Assembly (NCBI GenBank): GCA_002299425.1
Contig: DBNW01000005.1
Coordinates: forward strand, 3,847-45,737
DNA from: Methylococcaceae bacterium UBA662
GTDB lineage: Bacteria > Pseudomonadota > Gammaproteobacteria > Methylococcales > Methylomonadaceae
Direction: 5' to 3'
Length of the DNA stretch: 41,891 nt
The notes below the pieces were generated by a model. It did not search any database and had not been told where the DNA came from. It saw nothing but the letters and a program-made list of their open reading frames with translations. Both the position numbers and the translations under genes were made by a program. The stretch's first letter is position 1, and each line of letters opens with the position of its first letter. Below, piece after piece: positions 22,929-31,257 of this stretch.

Positions 22929-24347
22929 TTACAGTTCCGTTCCGGCTGATTGCGTTGCGGGGGCTTTTTTGCGGTAGTTTTTGCGTCGCCCGGGTTTGCC
23001 GTTTGCCCGTCTGCGGCTCGGCTGCGTCATCTGCTTTTGCTCCGCCTCACTGGCCTGCTGGTAGGTCTCCCACCACGCCGAAAGCCCGGCATCGACACCG
23101 CCAGTTTCGGTACGCAACACCAAAAAATCATAGCCAGCACGGAAACGCGGGTGCGCCAGCAGACGAACCGGCTTTAAGCCAATCCGAGCGTTAAACTTAG
23201 GTTGCAAAGACCAAACTTCGCGCATGGCTAAGCTGATGTAACGCGGCATTGCGGTTCTTTTTACTTGTTTGCCGATAATGCTGTCGGCAGCTTCTTGGTA
23301 AGCGAGGTATTCCGATTCACCTGCGTCGATTTTGCGCTTGGCTAAGGCTTGCACCGGCTCCCACAGCAAGGCGGCAAACAAAAAGTAGGCGGTTACTGAC
23401 TTACCGTCAGCCACTCGATTGTCGCAGTTTTGTAAGGCCTTAACGATTAGCATCCGAGGAAAATCGCCGTCTTGCTCGGACAAGCAGTCTTCGGTGTCCG
23501 GGAATAGCACCTTAAACAGCCCATAATGCCGCAAGCTCTCGAAGGTTTGCAGGGCATGGCCGGACAAAAACAGCTTTAAGGTTTCATCGTACAACCTAGC
23601 CGATGGAATATGCGCCAACAAATCGGCCATTCCGAACAACGCCTGCTCACACACCGGATCAATTTTAAAACCCAGTTTCACGGCAAAGCGCACCGCCCTT
23701 AACATGCGTACCGGGTCTTCTCGAAATCGGGTTTGCGGGTCCCCGATTAAGCGCAGCGTACCCGCTTCGTGGTCTTTCATGCCATTGACGTAATCAATGA
23801 CTGTGAAGTCTTTGATGTTGTAGTACAAGGCATTGACGGTAAAGTCCCGTCGCCAAACGTCTTCTTCGATGCTGCCGTAAACATTGTCGCGTAACAGCCG
23901 CCCGTCCGGGTTCGACAATTGCTTGTCATTTTGGCTCTCGGCCGCTCCCCGGAAGGTCGCCACTTCCACCACATCTTTGCCAAAATAGACATGGGCCAGC
24001 CGGAACCTGCGGCCAATAATCCGGCAATTGCGGAACACTTTTTTTACCTGATCCGGGTCGGCATTAGTCACTACATCAAAATCTTTCGGTTCCCGCCCTA
24101 GCAACAAGTCGCGCACACAGCCGCCGACTAAGTACGCATCGAAGCCTTCTTTTTGGAGGCGGTACAACACTTTAAGAGCATTTTCACTAACCCTAGAGCG
24201 GGAAATGTTGTGTTCAGAACGGGAGTAAACCCGCACCGATTCGGCAGTCTGCGGCCTGTTTTCTGCCATCACCGAGCGGATAATGTTTTGAAAAAATTTT
24301 AAAATAACGGCCACACCCTGGTTTGTCATTGCTGTCACGCCCATCAT
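22929..24347 (-). CDS. pcnB: Poly(A) polymerase I
   Basis: Adds poly(A) tails to RNA 3' ends and so promotes decay. The 472-residue call starts at 24347; starts at 24329 or 24269 are also possible, as no strong RBS marks one. Nucleotidyltransferase signature: YLVGGCVRDLLLGREPKDFD, with the DFDVVT aspartates, and RRFRLAHVYFG. The RNA-binding domain (EDPVRMLRAVRFAVKLGF) distinguishes it from short tRNA nucleotidyltransferases. The C-terminus is basic (RRRANGKPGRRKNYRKK), typical of PAP I. First gene of the pcnB-folK-panB-panC group. Confidence 0.93.
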   Translation of the reverse strand: MMGVTAMTNQGVAVILKFFQNIIRSVMAENRPQTAESVRVYSRSEHNISRSRVSENALKVLYRLQKEGFDAYLVGGCVRDLLLGREPKDFDVVTNADPDQVKKVFRNCRIIGRRFRLAHVYFGKDVVEVATFRGAAESQNDKQLSNPDGRLLRDNVYGSIEEDVWRRDFTVNALYYNIKDFTVIDYVNGMKDHEAGTLRLIGDPQTRFREDPVRMLRAVRFAVKLGFKIDPVCEQALFGMADLLAHIPSARLYDETLKLFLSGHALQTFESLRHYGLFKVLFPDTEDCLSEQDGDFPRMLIVKALQNCDNRVADGKSVTAYFLFAALLWEPVQALAKRKIDAGESEYLAYQEAADSIIGKQVKRTAMPRYISLAMREVWSLQPKFNARIGLKPVRLLAHPRFRAGYDFLVLRTETGGVDAGLSAWWETYQQASEAEQKQMTQPSRRRANGKPGRRKNYRKKAPATQSAGTEL

Positions 24348-24530
24348 AGCATTTGCACCGACAACCGCCCAAGCCGGCGGGTTCGATTTCTTTTACATTC
24401 GCCTTTTTAATAGAGTAAAATCACTGCCCAGGATTTTACCAGTACCTGATGTGCATTTGACAGAAATAACACATCGGGCGGCCTTTTAGCGTTTAATACG
24501 TTCATCCACTTGATGCCTGAAGAGATTACC

Positions 24531-24707
24531 ATGAAAAAAATTCTTGATGCTTTTATCGACTACCCGGTTATGACCAGTCTGTTCGTGGCTGATTTTTCCA
24601 TCCTGCTGTTTCACCGGCCGCCGTTTTTCTTTTCCTTGGTTATGTTTGCTGCGCTAATGGCTATGTGTCTGTTTTTCGGCCAAAAAATGTCGTTGTTCAA
24701 AAACTGA
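24531..24707 (+). CDS. Small membrane protein, 58 residues
   Basis: A short protein starting at ATG 24531 (MKKILDAFIDYPVMTSLFVA) after a GAAGAG sequence; an upstream in-frame ATG would add seven residues. It is almost wholly hydrophobic, with two likely membrane helices: TSLFVADFSILLF and FFFSLVMFAALMAMCLFFGQ. I recognise no family. It runs into the RDD gene that follows, so the two are probably one unit. Confidence 0.5.
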   Translation: MKKILDAFIDYPVMTSLFVADFSILLFHRPPFFFSLVMFAALMAMCLFFGQKMSLFKN

Positions 24708-25162
24708 GTTTGGTGTCGCTGCACCCGCACCCTAACAAACTGGGCCGACCGCCCAGTTTTTTCCGCCGCTTAGCCGCTGCCGCATACGACGGTTTGCTGC
24801 TGTTGGCTATCTGGTTCTTTGCTACAGGTGTGCTTTTGCCACTGAACCACGGCCAAGCGTTTACCGCCGGGCAATGGTTTTACCCCCTTTATCTGCTGCT
24901 GGTCAGCTTCACTTTTTACGGCTGGTTCTGGACACACGGCGGCCAAACCCTAGGACTTAGAGCGTGGAGGCTCGTGGTCCTCAGCGAAGACCGGCAACCC
25001 CTCTCCTGGCGGCAGGCGGCATTGCGCTTTGTTTGCGCCTTGTTATCGGTGGGGTGCCTGGGGCTGGGCTTTTTGTGGATTTTGATCGACAAAGACCGCA
25101 GGGCCTGGCACGACCGGCTGTCTAAAACAGCCGTGTTTTTTCGCCATTGCAACAAAACCTAA
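24665..25162 (+). CDS. RDD-family membrane protein
   Basis: A 165-residue membrane protein of the RDD family, of unclear function. It has the family pattern: an N-terminal RRLAAAAYDGLLLLAIWF helix with the conserved Arg/Asp, TLGLRAWRLVV, a third helix (ALRFVCALLSVGCLGLGFLW) and the ending DKDRRAWHDRLSKT. The start is uncertain: ATG at 24665 overlaps the preceding small gene by 43 bases, while GTG at 24713 follows that gene's stop and would leave 149 residues. Eight bases separate its stop from prlC. Confidence 0.85.
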   Translation: MSVFRPKNVVVQKLSLVSLHPHPNKLGRPPSFFRRLAAAAYDGLLLLAIWFFATGVLLPLNHGQAFTAGQWFYPLYLLLVSFTFYGWFWTHGGQTLGLRAWRLVVLSEDRQPLSWRQAALRFVCALLSVGCLGLGFLWILIDKDRRAWHDRLSKTAVFFRHCNKT

Positions 25163-25169
25163 TCAATCT

Positions 25170-27206
25170 ATGGACAACCCTTTACTGCTTGACAACAAAC
25201 TGCCGCTGTTTTCACACATTCAACCCGAACAGATAGAGCCGGCGATGCGCCAACTCTTGGCCGAAGCCCGCCAAACCGTGGCCGACTGCCTGGCTGCGAC
25301 CACCGATTACACCTGGGACAATTTAGTTGAGCCCATTGCCCACGCCGAAGACCGCATCAGCAAGGCTTGGTCGCCGGTCAGCCACATGAACGCGGTGGTA
25401 AGCAACGATAACCTGCGTGCCGCTTACAACGCCTGTTTGCCCCTGCTCAGCGAATACACCACCGAAATGGGGCAAAATGAAGCCCTGTATCGGGCTTACC
25501 GGCACATCGCCGACAGCGATGCGTTTGCTTCTTTGGAACAGGCACAACAAAAAATTATCAATAACGCGCTGCGCGATTTTACCTTGTCGGGCATTGCTCT
25601 GGATGCAGGCAAAAAACAGCGCTACAAAGAAATTAGCCTAGAACTGTCCAATTTAGCCAGCAAATTTGAGGAAAACCTGCTGGACGCTACCCAAGCCTGG
25701 AGCAAACTGATCCGCGATGAGAGCGAACTGGCCGGTCTACCCGAATCGGCACTAGCGCAAGCCCGGCAAGCTGCCGAGCAAGAAGGCTTGGACGGCTGGT
25801 TAATCACGCTGCAATTCCCCTCGTACTGGGCGGTGATGACCTACGCCGATGATCGCAAACTGCGCCGCGAACATTACACCGCCTTTGCCACCCGCGCTTC
25901 CGACCAAGGCCCCTACGCCGGGCGTTGGGATAACAGCGCCATCATGGCGCGGACTTTAGCGTTACGCCACGAGAAAGCCCGATTGCTCGGTTTTAACAAT
26001 TACGCCGAACTGTCACTGGCCACAAAAATGGCTAGCCGACCCGAAGATGTCATCGGCTTTCTGGAAGACTTAGCTGAGAAATCCTGGCGGCAAGGCCGCA
26101 AAGATTGGTACGAGTTGTGCGAATTCGCCAAAAAAAATCATGGCATAGGCGACTTGCAATCCTGGGACGCAAGCTACTACGCGGAAAAAATGCGCCAGCA
26201 CACTTACCAAGTGTCGCAAGAAGAAGTCAGGGCTTATTTTCCGATTACTCGCGTGTTGCCGGGCTTGTTCGCCATCGTTGAACGCTTGTACGGCTTGCAC
26301 ATCACCGAGATCAGCGATTTCGACACCTGGCACCCGGACGTGCGTTTTTTTCAAATCCACGACCGCAGCGGCCATATCCGTGGCCAGTTTTACTTAGATC
26401 TTTACGCCCGTGCCAAAAAACGCGGCGGTGCCTGGATGGACGATTGCGTAGGCCGCAAGCGCAGCAAGGACGGCATACAAATCCCGGTTGCCTACCTCAC
26501 CTGCAACTTCACCCCGCCCGGTGCCAACCCGGCCCTGCTCAGCCACGACGAAGTCACCACCTTGTTCCATGAATTCGGCCACGGCCTGCACCACCTGCTG
26601 ACTCAAGTCGATCACCTAGGCGTCTCCGGGATTAACGGCGTGGAATGGGACGCAGTCGAGCTGCCCAGCCAATTCATGGAAAACTGGTGCTGGGAACAAG
26701 ACGCCTTAAGTCTTATGTCCGGCCATTTTGAGACTGGCGCACCGCTGCCAGACGACCTGTTCAGCAAAATGCGGGCGGCAAAAAACTTCCAGGCTGGCAT
26801 GGTTATGCTGCGGCAACTGGAATTCAGCCTGTTCGACTTCCGCCTGCACCGTGATTACGACCCTGACAAAGGTGCGCGCATTGACGAAATTCTGGCACAC
26901 GTCCGCAAGCAAATCGCCGTGGTCAAACCACCCCAAAGCAGCCGTTTCGCCCACAGCTTCGCGCATATTTTCGCTGGCGGCTATGCGGCAGGTTACTACA
27001 GCTACAAATGGGCGGAGGTACTGTCCAGCGATGCTTTCTCGCTGTTCGAGGAAAACGGTATCTTCGACCGCGACACCGGCGACGCCTTCTTAAGCCACAT
27101 TTTAGAGCTCGGCGGCAGCCACGATGCGATGGCCTTGTTCGTCGCGTTCCGGGGGCGCAAGCCAACCATTGAGGCCTTGCTAAGGCATAGCGGTATTGGC
27201 GCTTAA
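25170..27206 (+). CDS. prlC: Oligopeptidase A (M3 metallopeptidase)
   Basis: Cytoplasmic zinc endopeptidase that degrades short peptides, including cleaved signal peptides. At 678 residues it matches E. coli PrlC (about 680). The zinc site is HEFGH (467-471) in TTLFHEFGHGLHHLLTQVD, with the third ligand Glu in the following GVEWDAVELPSQFMENW. The C-terminal substrate-binding YAAGYYSYKWAEVLSSDAF is also typical. It follows the RDD gene by 8 bases and is convergent with mmoR. Confidence 0.97.
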   Translation: MDNPLLLDNKLPLFSHIQPEQIEPAMRQLLAEARQTVADCLAATTDYTWDNLVEPIAHAEDRISKAWSPVSHMNAVVSNDNLRAAYNACLPLLSEYTTEMGQNEALYRAYRHIADSDAFASLEQAQQKIINNALRDFTLSGIALDAGKKQRYKEISLELSNLASKFEENLLDATQAWSKLIRDESELAGLPESALAQARQAAEQEGLDGWLITLQFPSYWAVMTYADDRKLRREHYTAFATRASDQGPYAGRWDNSAIMARTLALRHEKARLLGFNNYAELSLATKMASRPEDVIGFLEDLAEKSWRQGRKDWYELCEFAKKNHGIGDLQSWDASYYAEKMRQHTYQVSQEEVRAYFPITRVLPGLFAIVERLYGLHITEISDFDTWHPDVRFFQIHDRSGHIRGQFYLDLYARAKKRGGAWMDDCVGRKRSKDGIQIPVAYLTCNFTPPGANPALLSHDEVTTLFHEFGHGLHHLLTQVDHLGVSGINGVEWDAVELPSQFMENWCWEQDALSLMSGHFETGAPLPDDLFSKMRAAKNFQAGMVMLRQLEFSLFDFRLHRDYDPDKGARIDEILAHVRKQIAVVKPPQSSRFAHSFAHIFAGGYAAGYYSYKWAEVLSSDAFSLFEENGIFDRDTGDAFLSHILELGGSHDAMALFVAFRGRKPTIEALLRHSGIGA

Positions 27207-27253
27207 AACCCTAGGTGCGCCGCAAGCGGGCTTGGCTATCGGTTCGGTGCCGG

Positions 27254-28999
27254 TCACTCGCCGGTGTGTTCCAGCCGATTTAACCCAAACCGCTCGATTT
27301 TTTTATACAACGTGGTGCGGGTGATGCCCAACTGTTTGGCCGCTAGGGAGATGTTGCCGTCACAGGCTTGTAAACTGGTTTTGATGCCATGAATTTGCCA
27401 GTCTTCAAGGCTCATGCCGTTTGTACTGGGAACGTGCAAACAGCCCGGTTTGTTTGCAGCGTGCGCATGAGTTTTCAATTCCTCGATAAAATCCAGCGGC
27501 AAGTCTTTTAGCGTAATCAGGTCTTCGTCGGCCGTGTAAACAGTGGCTCGTATCACATTAATCAACTGCCTGATGTTGCCCGGCCAGGGGTGCTTTTCAA
27601 GTAGAGCCGTGACTTCGGGGCAAACCCGAATAGCGTCTGGATTAGGCAGATTGGCCAACTCCCGTTGCAAAATGTGACGAATGATGGTCAGTTTGTCGCC
27701 CCTCTGGCGCAAGGGGGGCAGGTAAATCTGCGTCCCGTTCAGACGGTAATAAAGGTCGCGGCGGAAGTGTCCGGCTGCCACTGCTTCCAGCAGCGGTACA
27801 TTGGTGGCGGCGACAATTTGCACATCAACCTGCAACGCCCGGCTGCCGCCAATCGGAGTGAACTCTGAGGTCTCAAGAACCCGCAGCAAGGTAGATTGAA
27901 GATCAAGGCTCATGTCGCCAATTTCATCCAGAAACAAAATACCTTTGTCCGCCAATAAAAATTTGCCGGGTTTGCCGCCGTGGCGTGCGCCGGTGAAACT
28001 CCCCGATTCATAGCCAAAAAGCTCGCTTTCTATCAAGTCTTTTGGAATAGAGGCACAATTGATGGCCACCAGAGGCCGGTCCCGGCGCGGCCCGGCGGTT
28101 TTTAGCAGGTTGACAAAATGGTCTTTGCCCACACCGGACTCACCGGTGATCAATAAAGGTATTTTGTAGGTTTGCAGTTTGACCGCTTTCTCCAGCAGAG
28201 CGTTTAGCTCAGGAGATACGGAAGACTCATTCGGTAAAGCCGGTTTTTGCGCCAGTTTTAAGGAAATTTTTTCCAGAACGCGGGTTTGCGCTGCCGCACT
28301 TTGCGACAACGGCAGGTTGGTGTTGATCAAGACATACAGTAAATGCATCAGGGCAAACAAGGAATTCATGCTTTCCTGACGGTCGCTGATAAGGCCGAGT
28401 ACGGCTTGGATGTTGCCGTTATCATCTAAAATCGGGTAGCCGATGGTGGTAAACGGGTGCAACAAATTGACAAAATGTTCCATGCCTTGGAAAGCCACCG
28501 GTCTGCACAAACAAAGAGCCGTGCCAAGGCCGTTGTTGCCGATGGCTGCCTCGCTCCAAATGCTGTTTTTTTCATGCAGCCCGGGTACGGTTTGGTTTGG
28601 CAGGGGGATTTCGCCCAACACTTTCAGTAGACAGCCGTCGGTGTCGGCCAGCGCCAGTGCCACGCCGGCCTGTTTAAGAAATAGGTAGAAGTGTTGGTCA
28701 AACAAATCCAGTCGTGCTGCTAGCAGTTGGGCGTGGTGGGCCAGCTTAGGTCGTCCAGACGGCAATCTCGTCCAATTGGCATAATTGCCCAACGGCAGTT
28801 GGTGTTCTTCCAGACAGCGGTGCCAGGCATCTAAGACTTCAGGGCGCACCCAGTCCATTTTGTCAGGTACCCTGCGGCTTTGGATCATCCAATGCCAGGC
28901 TTGGGCCGGTCGGTAAATTTCAAATTCTGGAGATTGTTTGCCCACATAACAGTCCTGGATAATTTTCAGGTGAGGCGGCAATTGAAAGGCACTATCCAT
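27254..28999 (-). CDS. mmoR: Sigma-54-dependent transcriptional activator MmoR
   Basis: Bacterial enhancer-binding protein expected to activate the sigma-54 promoter of mmoX. I start it at 28999 (MDSAFQLPPHLK, 581 residues), directly after a CCGGAGAA ribosome site; a longer frame would run through the mmoG terminator. N-terminal half: GAF-like sensing region (IWSEAAIGNNGLGTALC). AAA+ domain: TGESGVGKDHF (about 283-293), the sigma-54 loop GSFTGA near 331 and GILFLDEIGD. C-terminus: Fis-type HTH (ISLAAKQLGITRTTLYKKIE). MmoR in other methanotrophs is needed for sMMO expression. The signal it senses is not shown by the sequence. Confidence 0.9.
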   Translation of the reverse strand: MDSAFQLPPHLKIIQDCYVGKQSPEFEIYRPAQAWHWMIQSRRVPDKMDWVRPEVLDAWHRCLEEHQLPLGNYANWTRLPSGRPKLAHHAQLLAARLDLFDQHFYLFLKQAGVALALADTDGCLLKVLGEIPLPNQTVPGLHEKNSIWSEAAIGNNGLGTALCLCRPVAFQGMEHFVNLLHPFTTIGYPILDDNGNIQAVLGLISDRQESMNSLFALMHLLYVLINTNLPLSQSAAAQTRVLEKISLKLAQKPALPNESSVSPELNALLEKAVKLQTYKIPLLITGESGVGKDHFVNLLKTAGPRRDRPLVAINCASIPKDLIESELFGYESGSFTGARHGGKPGKFLLADKGILFLDEIGDMSLDLQSTLLRVLETSEFTPIGGSRALQVDVQIVAATNVPLLEAVAAGHFRRDLYYRLNGTQIYLPPLRQRGDKLTIIRHILQRELANLPNPDAIRVCPEVTALLEKHPWPGNIRQLINVIRATVYTADEDLITLKDLPLDFIEELKTHAHAANKPGCLHVPSTNGMSLEDWQIHGIKTSLQACDGNISLAAKQLGITRTTLYKKIERFGLNRLEHTGE

Positions 29000-29051
29000 T
29001 TTTTCTCCGGTTTTGATTGTGTTAAACGGTGTTATCACGAAACCAATACAA

Positions 29052-29067
29052 GGACAGTGGCCTGTCC
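29052..29067. promoter_or_regulatory. Inverted repeat upstream of mmoR
   Basis: GGACAG (29052-29057) - TGGC - CTGTCC (29062-29067) is a perfect 6-bp palindromic pair in the short interval between the mmoG terminator and the mmoR start. This interval (29000-29110) must contain the mmoR promoter if the terminator works. The repeat could be an operator; the regulator is unknown. Confidence 0.4.
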
Positions 29068-29111
29068 GTGCCTTTCTTGATGCTCGTTCAACCGTGCAAC
29101 ATAACAAAATC

Positions 29112-29148
29112 AAAAAAAGAGGCAATGCGACATAACGTCACATTGCCT
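29112..29148 (-). terminator. Rho-independent terminator between mmoG and mmoR
   Basis: Minus strand: AGGCAATG (complement of 29141-29148) pairs with CATTGCCT (complement of 29120-29127), with extra inner GAC/GTC pairing. A run of seven T follows (29112-29118). A second small hairpin, AATCCC-AGTAC-GGGATT (29149-29165), sits just before it. It is about 80 bases after the mmoG stop, so it should end the sMMO operon transcript. Confidence 0.85.
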
Positions 29149-29225
29149 TAATCCCAGTACGGGATTTTAGGTAAACACCCCTTAGGAAAAAGTGTTCGTG
29201 GTATGCAGGGACATGAAAAACGGGG

Positions 29226-30902
29226 TTATTGCCTGGGATCTTCGCGGGTAGCCGCCGCCCATTCCGGGGAGTAACCGGCCATGATGGAGTGATCGGGTAC
29301 GCTCATGACCACCGCTTCGCTGCACATCAAGGTGCCGATTAGGCCGACAGCGTGGCGCAGGCCTAAGCGCGTTACTTTAACGGCATCGAGAATGCCAATC
29401 TGGAGAAAATCCCCGTAACGTTGGCTCTCAGTGTCAAAAGCGGCCTGCGGGTCGGCTTGCAAGCGGGCAATGACGGATTCGCTGTTGATCCGGCTGTTTT
29501 GCAACAACTGCTTTAACGGCGCGGCTAGTGCCTGGCGCATGATAACCAGACCTTGTTGTTGTTCTGGGTTTTCGGCAAACACCGAGGACAAGGCGGCCGT
29601 GCAGCGGTATAAGCCGATACCGCCGCCTGGCATAACCCCTTCTTCGAGCGCGGCCTTAGCCGATTTGAAGGCGTTTTCAATACGCACCAAGCGTTCTTTG
29701 ATTTCTATATCGGTGCAGCCGCCGACGCTAAAGGTGCCGGTTTTCCCGGACAGCATGGTGAGGCGTTCCTCCAGTTCTTCAGCATCGTGCCGGTTGCCGG
29801 TGGTCGAGCCTTGCCCGGGCCGTTTCCGGTACAGTACCTCAATTTGCCCTTTTAGATGATCGACTGTTTGGGTCAGCAGCACACTATCCCCGGTTACCCC
29901 GACGATGGCGGTTGAGTCGGCGGTAACGACGGCTCGCTGGGCTTGGCCGAGTTGTGCCAGTGTGGTCTGTGCTAAGTGCATGCCCTGGTCTTCTAGGATG
30001 GCGGTGCCACCGGTTAACAAGGCCAAATCGTTCAGCCGCGCAATGCGCTTGTCGCCGTATCCTGGCGGTTTGACGGCCACGACTTTGAACACGCCCCGAA
30101 TACAATTTAGCAACAAGCCGGTTAGGGCCTGGTCTTGGACATTTTCAGCGATCACTAACAAAGACCGCTGTTGCTCGGCGACCTGCTCCAGTAGTGGAAC
30201 TAAATCCATTAGGTCAGTGATTTCTCGGTCGTAAAGTAGGATGTAGGGCTGTTCCAGAACGGCTTCCTGGCGGATTTTGTCGGTTACGAAATAACTTGAG
30301 AGATAACCTTGCGCGTACTGGATGCCTTCGACAATTTCCAGTTTGTCTTCCCGGCCATTGCCATACTGGAAGGTCAGGGTGCCTTCAGGGCCAAGATCGG
30401 TGAGTGCGGTAGCTAATAAGTCGCCGACCCCGGGTTCTTGTTTGCTGGCCACGCTGGCGATTTTGGCTATCCAGTCGGCACTCACCCCGGTGACGGCCTG
30501 CTGTTTCAGGCAGTGCTCGACCCGCATTAAGGCCAGTTCCAGGCCTTTTTGCAAGTGCAGCGGGTGGAATCCGGCGGTTATGCTTTTTACGCATTCTTTG
30601 GCAAGGGTGTGTGCGAGTACAATGGCCGTGGTGGTTCCATCGCCGACTTGGCGCGACATTAAACCGGCCACTTCGCGCAACATGCGTGCGCCTAGGTCGG
30701 CGATGCGGTCTGGTAGCACGATGGCGTTGGCTACGATCGCCCCGTTACGGGTGAGCACCGGGGCGATGCCATCGGTGCGGTGTTGGATCAATACGGTGCA
30801 ACCGGCACTGCCCAGCGTGACCCGGGCAGCGCGCGCCACCGTGTCCATGCCTTGCAGCAGGCGCAGGCGTGCTTCGGGGTTGTAGATAATTTGTTTGATC
30901 AT
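29226..30902 (-). CDS. mmoG: GroEL-like chaperonin MmoG
   Basis: A 558-residue divergent chaperonin of the GroEL family found with sMMO operons, thought to assist assembly of sMMO or of MmoR. It keeps the ATP site GDGTTTAIVLAH (near residue 86) and the equatorial-domain segment EGVMPGGGIGLYR. It is clearly not the housekeeping GroEL: the segment after GYSPEWAAATREDPRQ lacks the Gly-Gly-Met tail and no groES gene is adjacent. It follows the small ORF at 30919-31218 by 16 bases and ends before the strong terminator. Confidence 0.92.
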   Translation of the reverse strand: MIKQIIYNPEARLRLLQGMDTVARAARVTLGSAGCTVLIQHRTDGIAPVLTRNGAIVANAIVLPDRIADLGARMLREVAGLMSRQVGDGTTTAIVLAHTLAKECVKSITAGFHPLHLQKGLELALMRVEHCLKQQAVTGVSADWIAKIASVASKQEPGVGDLLATALTDLGPEGTLTFQYGNGREDKLEIVEGIQYAQGYLSSYFVTDKIRQEAVLEQPYILLYDREITDLMDLVPLLEQVAEQQRSLLVIAENVQDQALTGLLLNCIRGVFKVVAVKPPGYGDKRIARLNDLALLTGGTAILEDQGMHLAQTTLAQLGQAQRAVVTADSTAIVGVTGDSVLLTQTVDHLKGQIEVLYRKRPGQGSTTGNRHDAEELEERLTMLSGKTGTFSVGGCTDIEIKERLVRIENAFKSAKAALEEGVMPGGGIGLYRCTAALSSVFAENPEQQQGLVIMRQALAAPLKQLLQNSRINSESVIARLQADPQAAFDTESQRYGDFLQIGILDAVKVTRLGLRHAVGLIGTLMCSEAVVMSVPDHSIMAGYSPEWAAATREDPRQ

Positions 30903-30918
30903 AAGGGTTTCGTGGCGG

Positions 30919-31218
30919 TTAGTCGGTACGGTTTGGATGGTTTTTCATCAGCACTTGCCCGGCACAGGTGCGGGTTTGTCGGGCGCGTTTTAGTCTAAGC
31001 CAGACCCAGGTTAATTTTTTGTCGTTGTAGTCTAAGGTTAGCCGGAAGGCTTCTTCCTCCGCTGCCGGCAGTTGTTTTTGCCAGAACTCCAGCAGTTCTG
31101 CCACGCGCTCTTGACCCAGCTTGGTCATCAGCTTTTGTTCTTCAAGAAGTAACTGGCGGATGCTGCTGTCCAGCCCTCGGGCGATTTCATTGATAAATGC
31201 GTGGTCTTCATCGTTCAT
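30919..31218 (-). CDS. Small protein between mmoC and mmoG, unknown
   Basis: A 99-residue protein (MNDEDHAFINEIARGLDSSI at the start). It is predicted mainly helical and amphipathic (LLLEEQKLMTKLGQERVAEL), then strand-like (FRLTLDYNDKKLTWVWLRLK). No cysteine or metal motif stands out. I do not recognise a family. I recall an unnamed orf at this place in some gammaproteobacterial sMMO clusters, which makes it likely a genuine accessory gene. It begins 33 bases after mmoC, behind a 14-bp tandem repeat, with no obvious ribosome-binding site of its own. Confidence 0.7.
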   Translation of the reverse strand: MNDEDHAFINEIARGLDSSIRQLLLEEQKLMTKLGQERVAELLEFWQKQLPAAEEEAFRLTLDYNDKKLTWVWLRLKRARQTRTCAGQVLMKNHPNRTD

Positions 31219-31220
31219 GG

Positions 31221-31257
31221 GTTTCAGTGAGCAGGTTTCAGTGAGCAGGTTTCAGTG
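31221..31257. repeat. 14-bp tandem repeat across the mmoC stop
   Basis: GTTTCAGTGAGCAG occurs twice head to tail (31221-31234, 31235-31248) and is followed by a third partial unit GTTTCAGTG (31249-31257). The mmoC stop codon lies inside the partial unit. The repeats fill the gap to the next start codon and change only intergenic spacing, not coding sequence. Confidence 0.85.

Noticed and set aside
29000..29125. 42-codon N-terminal extension of mmoR
   Set aside because: It would place the start inside the intrinsic terminator; the ATG at 28999 has a good GGAGA site.
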